Shown here: positions 1-4,054 of the stretch, piece by piece
Position numbering within the stretch: the stretch's first letter is position 1
Layout of the letters: each line of letters opens with the position of its first letter
DNA from: Prevotellaceae bacterium
Lineage (GTDB): Bacteria > Bacteroidota > Bacteroidia > Bacteroidales > UBA932
Length of the DNA: 6,218 bases
Direction of reading: 5' to 3'
Assembly: GCA_031285695.1 (NCBI GenBank)
Contig: JAITVR010000030.1
Span: 1-6,218, forward strand
Position numbers and translations under genes: made by a program
Notes under the pieces: generated by a model
Told to the model about the DNA's origin: nothing
Databases searched by the model: none
The model's input: the letters and a program-made list of their open reading frames with translations, nothing else

Positions 1-84
1 TTTGACACCTAGCGCCCCTTTGTGCAAACCGACGAGGCGGACACCTGCGAGTACTGCCCCTTCAGCGAAATTTGCCATAAGTAA
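1..84 (+). CDS. C-terminal end of a PD-(D/E)XK nuclease-like protein, interrupted by in-frame TAG
   Basis: Only the 3' end is in the window. Frame 1 reads FDT, a TAG stop at 10-12, then RPFVQTDEADTCEYCPFSEI and CHK before TAA at 82-84. The pattern C-x2-C-x5-C (codons at 46-48, 55-57, 73-75), preceded by an FD..PF.QT stretch, is the usual C-terminus of RecB/AddB-like PD-(D/E)XK nucleases of Bacteroidota, where the cysteines help hold a [4Fe-4S] cluster. In relatives the FD and PF parts are continuous, so the TAG appears to replace a single sense codon (GAG, AAG or CAG are one change away). Either this is a recent nonsense mutation, a sequence error, or a suppressed stop; a conventional gene call would end at 12. 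The next gene starts 25 bases downstream on the same strand, so cotranscription is likely. Family assignment rests on under 30 residues. Confidence 0.55.
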
Positions 85-109
85 AACCTACAGCATTTGA
101 AATAAAAAC

Positions 110-847
110 ATGCTAAGCAAACCCACCATAAGCCTCATAGCCTCGCTGGCGCAAAAAAAATACCGCGACCAGCACAAGTTGTTCGTTGCCGAAGGGCAAA
201 AATTAGTAGCCGAGCTGCGCGCGCGCATGAAGCCCCACGCCATATACGTTACCAATAGCGAGGCGGACGGCGAGCTTATTTCGGAGGCGGAAATGAAAAA
301 AATCAGCTTTCTGAAAACGCCCTCCGAGGTGTTAGGGGTGTTTCACATTCCGCCGAGCGAAAAAAGCGTTGCGCCGAGCGAAAACGAGCTTACCCTTGCG
401 CTCGATGGCGTGCAAGACCCCGGAAACTTGGGCACCATCATTCGCCTGTGCGACTGGTTTGGCATCGACACCCTCGTGTGCTCGCCCCACACCGCCGACT
501 GCTACAACCCCAAGGTGGTGCAGGCCACCATGGGCGCCATAGCGCACGTGCGCGTGGTGTACGCCGACCTTCCCGACTTTCTTCAAAAGGCAAAAACGAA
601 AAACATACCCGTGTATGGCACCTTTTTGGAGGGAAAAAATATTTACAGCGAGCAGCTAAGCCCCGCCGGCGTGGTGGTGATGGGCAGCGAGGGGCAGGGC
701 ATTTCGCCCGAGGTGGAAAAGTGCGTTACGCACAAGTTGTACATTCCCTCATTTGCAGCAAACCGCAGCAGCGAATCGCTCAACGTAGCCACGGCCGCAG
801 CAATTGCTTGCTCGGAGTTTAGGAGAGAGTGGAAAATTGAAAGTTGA
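110..847 (+). CDS. TrmH/SpoU-family (SPOUT) RNA methyltransferase
   Basis: A 245-residue SAM-dependent RNA 2'-O-ribose methyltransferase of the SpoU class, acting in the cytoplasm on rRNA or tRNA; the exact nucleotide cannot be told from sequence. Residues 1-80 look like the L30e-like substrate-binding domain (FVAEGQKLVAEL at 25-36). All three SPOUT knot motifs are present: motif 1 at 98-120 (LDGVQDPGNLGTIIR, with Asn106 and Arg112), motif 2 at 187-199 (VVVMGSEGQGIS, Glu194) and motif 3 at 211-232 (YIPSFAANRSSESLNVATAA, with Ser223 and Asn225). The length is normal for the family. The ATG at 110 has only an A-rich stretch before it, as is common in Bacteroidota. The natural C-terminus probably lies near CSEFRR; the last residues WKIES and the TGA stop lie inside a heptad repeat array (825-873). 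An intrinsic terminator follows at 873-904. The family call is firm; rlmB/trmH identity is not assignable. Confidence 0.93.
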   Translation: MLSKPTISLIASLAQKKYRDQHKLFVAEGQKLVAELRARMKPHAIYVTNSEADGELISEAEMKKISFLKTPSEVLGVFHIPPSEKSVAPSENELTLALDGVQDPGNLGTIIRLCDWFGIDTLVCSPHTADCYNPKVVQATMGAIAHVRVVYADLPDFLQKAKTKNIPVYGTFLEGKNIYSEQLSPAGVVVMGSEGQGISPEVEKCVTHKLYIPSFAANRSSESLNVATAAAIACSEFRREWKIES

Positions 848-873
848 GAGTGGAGAATTGAGAGTGGAAAATG
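825..873 (+). repeat. Heptad repeat array A (7 units, consensus GARARTK)
   Basis: Seven consecutive 7-base units with no slippage: starts at 825, 832, 839, 846, 853, 860 and 867. GAGAGTG occurs three times and alternates with GAAAATT, GAAAGTT, GAGAATT and GAAAATG. The array overlaps the 3' end of the methyltransferase gene, supplies its TGA stop (845-847), and runs directly into the terminator. Confidence 0.85.
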
Positions 874-904
874 TAAAAGCCAGCCTACTTGGGTTGGCTT
901 TTAC
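873..904 (+). terminator. Intrinsic terminator of the TrmH-family gene
   Basis: AAAAGCCAGCC (875-885) pairs with GGTTGGCTTTT (892-902): an 11-bp stem with one G-U wobble, a 6-base loop, and a run of six T at 899-904. The A-run on the left arm means it could also work in the opposite direction. It sits 27 bases after the stop codon. Confidence 0.85.
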
Positions 905-1065
905 TGTCTATAATTTGGTGGGATACAGAATTAAGAGGAGGGCGGGGAAGCAGGCAATAAAAAGGCGGAATTACAAACTCTTCCGAACTGGGATACGCAA
1001 TAGGCAAGGCTAAAAACTTTGAAATGACGGTACCTATTTTGTAATTCGTGCTTACTAATTTTTGG

Positions 1066-1169
1066 TAAAGTATATAGTATAAATTGGTATAGCATATACT
1101 TTACTAAATTATAGCATATGCTTTAATACGCTAAAGTATATGCTATACTAATTTATTCTATATGATATA
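1066..1169. repeat. Array of five 16-bp pseudopalindromes at exact 22-bp period
   Basis: 16-base elements start at 1066, 1088, 1110, 1132 and 1154, exactly 22 bases apart. The consensus TAWAGYATATRCTWTA is nearly its own reverse complement, with a perfect inner palindrome AGCATATGCT in the third copy. Copies 2 and 3 read the same strand and differ at one base. Copy 4 is the exact reverse complement of copy 2. Copy 1 is the inverted form with two changes, and copy 5 is degenerate (13 of 16 positions). The 6-base spacers are not conserved, apart from similar CTAAAT/CTAATT after copies 2 and 4. The spacing is about two helical turns, so all elements face the same side of the DNA. This is typical of multi-site operators or iterons; it lies 80 bases upstream of the HU-related gene. 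Confidence 0.85.
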
Positions 1170-1184
1170 ATTAAAAATTATGCT

Positions 1185-1192
1185 TACCTTTA
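1185..1192 (+). promoter_or_regulatory. Possible -7 element for the HU-related gene
   Basis: TACCTTTA matches the Bacteroidota -7 consensus TAnnTTTG except for the last base. No convincing -33 TTG is visible at the usual distance, so activation from the adjacent 22-bp array would be plausible. It would give a leader of roughly 50 bases. Confidence 0.35.
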
Positions 1193-1248
1193 CAAAAATT
1201 CATGTTGATGGATTTCATTTTTCATAACCTTTAATTTGTAATTCTGCT

Positions 1249-1626
1249 ATGAGGTATCGAGTGAAGCAAAAGCGTAACGACATTAACGACAAGACGATGT
1301 ACTACGCACAGCCCGTGTGGTCGGGGCTGGTGGGTACGCGCGAGCTGGCGCAGCGCATTGCCGAGCGCAGCACGCTTTCGGCTACCGATGTGCGCGCCGC
1401 TATTTACGGCTTGGTGGAGGTGATGGAGGGCTTGCTGCACGAGGGCTACAGCGTGAAGCTGGACGACCTTGGGGTGTTTCGCCTTTCGGCTACCAGCGCC
1501 GGCTACGACTCGCCTGAGGCGTGTACGCCGCACCGCGTGCATGCTGCCAAGCTCTGCTTTCGCGCCGATGCGCAGCTGAAGGGCAACCTAAAGTTTGTGA
1601 AGTTTGAGAGGGATAAGAGGAAGTGA
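1249..1626 (+). CDS. HU-family DNA-binding protein (HU-related, TIGR01201 type)
   Basis: A 125-residue nucleoid-type DNA-binding protein of the HU/IHF superfamily, the longer HU-related subgroup typical of Bacteroidota. Residues 1-22 are the family's basic N-terminal extension (YRVKQKRNDINDKTMYYA). GTRELAQRIAERSTLSATDV at 29-48 is the helical dimerisation body. AAIYGLVEVMEGLLHEGYSV (50-69) leads into LDDLGVFRLS (71-80), the equivalent of the HU GFGTF turn before the DNA-binding beta arm. KLCFRADAQLKGNL (101-114) is the conserved C-terminal strand and helix. No IS or phage genes adjoin it. The 22-bp operator-like array lies upstream, so autoregulation or cooperative DNA wrapping there is conceivable but only inferred. 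The TGA stop lies in the first unit of heptad array B. The gene is convergent with the DUF2589 operon. Confidence 0.9.
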   Translation: MRYRVKQKRNDINDKTMYYAQPVWSGLVGTRELAQRIAERSTLSATDVRAAIYGLVEVMEGLLHEGYSVKLDDLGVFRLSATSAGYDSPEACTPHRVHAAKLCFRADAQLKGNLKFVKFERDKRK

Positions 1627-1664
1627 TGAGTGATTAGAGGTTAGTGATTAGTAATTAGTAATTA
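1623..1664 (+). repeat. Heptad repeat array B (6 units, consensus GTRATTA)
   Basis: Six contiguous 7-base units start at 1623, 1630, 1637, 1644, 1651 and 1658: GTGATGA, GTGATTA, GAGGTTA, GTGATTA, GTAATTA, GTAATTA. The first contains the TGA stop of the HU-related gene. The end of the array forms a 16-bp perfect palindrome, ATTAGTAATTACTAAT (1654-1669). No other terminator-like structure is obvious in the convergent gap 1627-1753. Confidence 0.85.
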
Positions 1665-1753
1665 CTAATGCACCTTGTCTGCGCTATCCTTTCAGATTGT
1701 AACCTGAGGAAATATAAGAGCCGAGGCTTAATGGAGAGGAACTGCTGTGTTTA

Positions 1754-2368
1754 TTATACTATAATGGCTTCAGCACCTTTCTTCACTTCACTATCCGGAA
1801 ACTCTTTTGTTTCTATAGGTTTTATAGGCTCGCTATTAAGGGGAGATATGTCAGCTGTAAATGCACGACATTCGCTACCATCCATAATTCCCATAGCTAA
1901 TCCAGATCGGGAAGCTATCGTAAAAGGATAAAATAGTATAATATTTTCTATTCCGCTATCCCGTCTGTTCCTAACAAAAGTGTTCCAATATTCTCGGCAA
2001 TCATAAGTATTTCCTGCCCCATGCAAAGATATATGACAAACATACCACTTTCCTTCGTATTTAAATTTAGCCATTGCGCACCCGCTAAACCAAAAACTTA
2101 TAGCATCACACCCTTCGGGAACTTCACAAAAAGTAATACGTCCCTCTATGTAGGGTAAGCACACAACATCGTCTATCACTTCGCCAACTTCAATAAAAAT
2201 GTCATTTTTTTCTGCAGAAACATCTTTTGCATAAGAAGAAAATCTACTTGCTAAAGCCGATGATGACGTGGGAATCCAACGTTTGCACTTAAGTTCGTTG
2301 TTGTTATAGAGGTTGGCACAACGGTCAAAGACTGTCAATTGAGCAGGTATCGAAAAGCTGCAACCCAT
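1754..2368 (-). CDS. Unrecognised 204-aa Cys-rich protein with SGC...H motif (CNF1/BLF1-like deamidase candidate)
   Basis: I do not recognise a named family by overall sequence. The most telling stretch is WFSGCAMAKFKYEGKWYVCH (residues 93-112). A Ser-Gly-Cys followed 15 residues later by His at the end of a short beta-hairpin is the catalytic layout of CNF1 (Cys866/His881) and resembles BLF1 (LSGC...H) and the CheD fold, which are glutamine deamidases. Cys97 and His112 would be the dyad. A conserved-looking IENIILFYPF at 140-149 follows, then a loose acidic/basic tail from about 175. Ten cysteines, no signal peptide and no membrane segment are visible. Its ATG overlaps the TAA of the upstream DUF2589 gene (TAATG), implying translational coupling. 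Sample lines of the gene are about 37-38% GC by hand count, against about 58% in a sampled line of its neighbour, which suggests a separate origin. The gene itself is near certain; the deamidase idea is inference from a short motif. Confidence 0.85.
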   Translation of the reverse strand: MGCSFSIPAQLTVFDRCANLYNNNELKCKRWIPTSSSALASRFSSYAKDVSAEKNDIFIEVGEVIDDVVCLPYIEGRITFCEVPEGCDAISFWFSGCAMAKFKYEGKWYVCHISLHGAGNTYDCREYWNTFVRNRRDSGIENIILFYPFTIASRSGLAMGIMDGSECRAFTADISPLNSEPIKPIETKEFPDSEVKKGAEAIIV

Positions 2369-2928
2369 TATTTACTTGCCGGTATAGGTTCTATACACGC
2401 CGCCATAATATCCATCAGCTTGCTCAAGCCTTCGGTGGGGCGCTGCTGGCGCGCCGAAACGTGCACCTGGTACTTGGCGGTTTGGTTGGTGGAGCGAGTG
2501 TTTTCGCGCGAGGAGGTTACCTTGCCGTGAACATCAACGCTACCCTTGCCAAAAAAGCCGAAGTTGAAGCTGGCGTGGGCATCGGTGGTTACCTCGCTTG
2601 ATGAAGTGTCCTTGCTGGTGGCGGTGTCGGTTACCTCCATTTGGAAGTCTATCTGCACATCGTCAATGAGCAGTGAGGGTATGGGCACCAAGCCGAGGAA
2701 AGGTGCGTTTACCTTTACGTTGGACGTTCCGCTTTGCCCCTCAATGGGGCGCTGGAGGTTGAACTCCAAAAGGCGTGCTTTGTCCTTATCGGAAAAGCCT
2801 ATTTGGGTCATAAACTCATACGCCGATTGGGCTAAGAGTTTTTGAGAATCGCAGGCTGCCCTAAGGGGCGCCGAAATGAGCTCCGCAATGGGAAGCCCCT
2901 GAAAGTTTTTTGCTACACCTTCTGCCAT
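2368..2928 (-). CDS. DUF2589 domain protein, Ser/Thr-rich variant
   Basis: A 186-residue DUF2589-family protein (PF11655); the family has no established function. Layout: an N-terminal helix LPIAELISAPLRAACDSQKL (12-31) extending to MTQIGF; the hallmark APFLGLVPIPSLLIDDVQID (75-94) followed by FQMEV; a low-complexity Ser/Thr/Asp-rich segment with a Gly/Phe patch (FNFGFFGKG) at 100-130; then the SRENTRSTNQTAKYQVHV strand region (140-157), and a C-terminal helix GLSKLMDIMAACIEPIP (167-183). There is no signal peptide or membrane helix, so it is probably cytoplasmic. It starts 2 bases after the stop of the other DUF2589 gene and its own stop overlaps the next start, so it is the middle gene of a tight operon. 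Several of its blocks align by eye with the upstream partner, so the two are likely paralogues, perhaps acting together. Confidence 0.88.
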   Translation of the reverse strand: MAEGVAKNFQGLPIAELISAPLRAACDSQKLLAQSAYEFMTQIGFSDKDKARLLEFNLQRPIEGQSGTSNVKVNAPFLGLVPIPSLLIDDVQIDFQMEVTDTATSKDTSSSEVTTDAHASFNFGFFGKGSVDVHGKVTSSRENTRSTNQTAKYQVHVSARQQRPTEGLSKLMDIMAACIEPIPASK

Positions 2929-2930
2929 AA

Positions 2931-3443
2931 TTATGAGTTTTTAGTGGTGATAATTTTTGGTAAAATTGTTTTGTCGTACTCATCAATAGTTCGCGAAAGC
3001 CCCTCGGGAATGGGCGTGGACTCGAACTTTATTTTTACGTTCATGGTGGAGTGGTCTTTCTTTGCGCCAAAGCTTACCTCAAGGCTCGACCGATTCACTC
3101 CGGTGTCAAAAACGCTCTGCATGTCTCCACGCTTAAAGCCGTCTTGTGCTGCCTTGCGCTTAAGCTCGGCGGAGTCTATCTGCACATCAAACTGCATTTC
3201 CACCTCCTTTATGTTCATAGCCGAGGGATTGACTATGGAGATAATGGGAATGTCAATAGCCGTTTCCTTGTCAATGAGCAGCCGTCGGGTGGTAGCGTTG
3301 CCCTCTTCGTCAAAGTAACGCCCCAGCAACTCAATGTTGCGCGCTTCGAGCATTTCCATAGCAGCGTTTACCGAGTGCTGTAGCCCACGAACAAGGTCGG
3401 CAAAGGTTTGCGTAGAGCAGTCTTGTTTTTTCCAAAAAGCCAT
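2931..3443 (-). CDS. DUF2589 domain protein (first gene of operon)
   Basis: A 170-residue DUF2589-family protein of unknown function. Blocks parallel its neighbour: N-terminal helix FADLVRGLQHSVNAAMEMLE (14-33), RRLLIDKETAIDIPIISIVN (53-72), the conserved PSAMNIKEVEMQFDVQI (73-89), a charged middle, SSLEVSFGAK (119-128) with a predicted beta strand MNVKIKFE, and the C-terminal GLSRTIDEYDKTILP (148-162). It lacks the Ser/Thr-rich insert of its partner. The frame is open to an upstream ATG at 3476, but the extra 11 residues (MHYLRIKSRQL) look unlike the family, and a TATCTTCG -7-like element (3463-3470) lies inside them. I therefore choose the ATG at 3443, which is preceded by the A-rich AAATCAAGACAACTT. 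It probably leads an operon with the two following genes. Confidence 0.85.
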   Translation of the reverse strand: MAFWKKQDCSTQTFADLVRGLQHSVNAAMEMLEARNIELLGRYFDEEGNATTRRLLIDKETAIDIPIISIVNPSAMNIKEVEMQFDVQIDSAELKRKAAQDGFKRGDMQSVFDTGVNRSSLEVSFGAKKDHSTMNVKIKFESTPIPEGLSRTIDEYDKTILPKIITTKNS

Positions 3444-3462
3444 AAGTTGTCTTGATTTGATG

Positions 3463-3470
3463 CGAAGATA
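3463..3470 (-). promoter_or_regulatory. Probable -7 element of the DUF2589 operon
   Basis: On the minus strand TATCTTCG matches the Bacteroidota -7 consensus TAnnTTTG with one change and is followed by C. It ends 19 bases before the ATG at 3443. No clear -33 TTG is seen upstream, where the hairpin 3478-3500 lies instead. Confidence 0.4.
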
Positions 3471-3477
3471 GTGCACA

Positions 3478-3500
3478 GTGGCGAAGTTTTATTTCGCCAC
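3478..3500 (-). terminator. Hairpin after the HTH gene (weak terminator or attenuator)
   Basis: GTGGCGAA (3478-3485) and TTCGCCAC (3493-3500) form a perfect 8-bp stem with a 7-base loop, 5 bases past the HTH gene stop. There is no T-run after it on the minus strand, so termination would be partial. It separates the HTH gene from the DUF2589 operon promoter. Confidence 0.45.
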
Positions 3501-3505
3501 GGGAA

Positions 3506-3889
3506 TTATTTTGCGTACAGCTTGATTTTTTTTAGCAAGCTATGCATAGCGGCGCAGTGGTCGGTTGGCTTTTTGCTTTTGGCAAGCTTTAGCAAGCATT
3601 CGAGAGCGGCTACCTCCTCCTGCGTAAATGAGAATGGGTGGAGGCAGTAGCTTCTATCCTCGTAGTAGTAGGCTTTTCGGCGAGGACAGTAGGCGATAGG
3701 GGCATGGTAGCCCAAAAATGTATCGAAGCGCATTGCCTCTATGTCGAGCTGTATGGTGCGGTGCGATACGTGGTAGCCTGTTCGCTCGAAGCATGCTTCT
3801 TGTATGGAGGTTGTTTTTACATACTCACTGCGCCGAAGCATAGTGTCGATGATGCAGTAGCGCGCAAGCGCAAATTTGTTTTGTGGCAT
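3506..3889 (-). CDS. Stand-alone N-terminal HTH region of a WYL-type transcriptional regulator
   Basis: 127 residues resembling the N-terminal third of Bacteroidota WYL-domain regulators. MPQNKFALARYCIIDTMLRR (1-20) is the typical opening helix. SIQEACFERTGYHVSHRTIQ (28-47) followed by LDIEAMR is a winged helix-turn-helix with the VSxRTIQxDIxxMR recognition helix. LGYHAPIAYCPRRKAYYYED (59-78) is the wing and YYYED strand found before the WYL domain, and FSFTQEEVAALECLLKLAKS (86-105) begins the linker helix. It then ends at KIKLYAK, whereas full-length relatives are about 300 residues and carry WYL and WCX ligand-binding domains. Only 60 bases separate its stop from the next gene, so no hidden WYL remnant follows. 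It is either a naturally shortened regulator or a stable truncation. Its position directly upstream of the DUF2589 operon, same strand, suggests it may regulate that operon (inference). Confidence 0.8.
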   Translation of the reverse strand: MPQNKFALARYCIIDTMLRRSEYVKTTSIQEACFERTGYHVSHRTIQLDIEAMRFDTFLGYHAPIAYCPRRKAYYYEDRSYCLHPFSFTQEEVAALECLLKLAKSKKPTDHCAAMHSLLKKIKLYAK

Positions 3890-3898
3890 AGTGTATTA

Positions 3899-3916
3899 TA
3901 GGTTTTTGTAAACCTA
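3899..3916 (-). promoter_or_regulatory. 18-bp palindrome overlapping a -7-like element of the HTH gene (candidate operator)
   Basis: TAGGTTT (3899-3905) and AAACCTA (3910-3916) form a perfect 7-bp inverted repeat around TTGT, ten bases upstream of the HTH gene ATG. On the minus strand its TAGGTTTA resembles TAnnTTTG. A dyad overlapping the promoter is the expected place for an autoregulatory operator. It could equally be a small RNA hairpin. Confidence 0.4.
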
Positions 3917-3980
3917 AAAATACAGATTGCTACAGGACTTTAGAGGTGATTTAGTGTGGTGTTTTCATTTTGTTTTGAAC

Positions 3981-4012
3981 AATAAAAAAAGGCGGAACTT
4001 CAAATTCCGCCT
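3981..4012 (-). terminator. Intrinsic terminator of ettA
   Basis: On the minus strand AGGCGGAA (4012-4005) pairs with TTCCGCCT (3997-3990): an 8-bp GC-rich stem, 7-base loop, followed by a T-run (3990-3984 read as seven T) and ATT. It lies 43 bases past the ettA stop. Confidence 0.88.
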
Positions 4013-4021
4013 GATAATAAT

Positions 4022-4050
4022 AGTAAATTGTAAATCGTTAAATAGTAAAT
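4022..4050 (-). repeat. Heptad repeat array C (units of NGTAAAT)
   Basis: On the plus strand the units AGTAAAT, TGTAAAT, CGTTAAAT and AGTAAAT lie head to tail (4022-4050), three of 7 and one of 8 bases. The array sits between the ettA stop codon (4055-4057) and its terminator. Confidence 0.7.
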
Positions 4051-4054
4051 TTCT

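Larger units (their letters stand above)
848..1248. other. AT-rich intergenic region between TrmH-family and HU-related genes
   Basis: No credible gene in 401 bases. In order it holds the end of heptad array A, the terminator at 873-904, an unremarkable stretch at 905-1037 with a decayed terminator-like half (958-985), a 10-base sequence TTTGTAATTC at 1038-1047 and again at 1235-1244 (inverted copy at 969-978), the 22-bp-periodic array at 1066-1169, and a possible promoter at 1185-1192. An 11-codon reading frame including stop (ATG 1202 to TAA 1234) is present, but nothing supports its translation. The open frame at 804-1013 has no family resemblance and overlaps the repeat and the terminator. 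Confidence 0.7.

Noticed and set aside
804..1013. Open reading frame of 69 residues on the plus strand after the methyltransferase
   Set aside because: It overlaps the gene end, the heptad array and the terminator; its sequence is translated repeat and stem with no family resemblance.
1066..1169. CRISPR array
   Set aside because: Units of 16 bases with 6-base spacers in alternating orientation do not fit CRISPR repeat and spacer lengths, and no cas genes are present.
1202..1234. Short leader-like frame (10 codons plus stop) before the HU-related gene
   Set aside because: No runs of regulatory codons, no visible ribosome binding site and no attenuator hairpin; frames this short are expected by chance.
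1668..1931. 87-residue plus-strand frame downstream of the HU-related gene
   Set aside because: Mostly antisense to the 204-aa minus-strand gene, with no domain-like sequence and no promoter.
3444..3476. Upstream ATG extending the first DUF2589 protein by 11 residues
   Set aside because: The extension does not look like the family and contains the -7-like element; the ATG at 3443 fits better.
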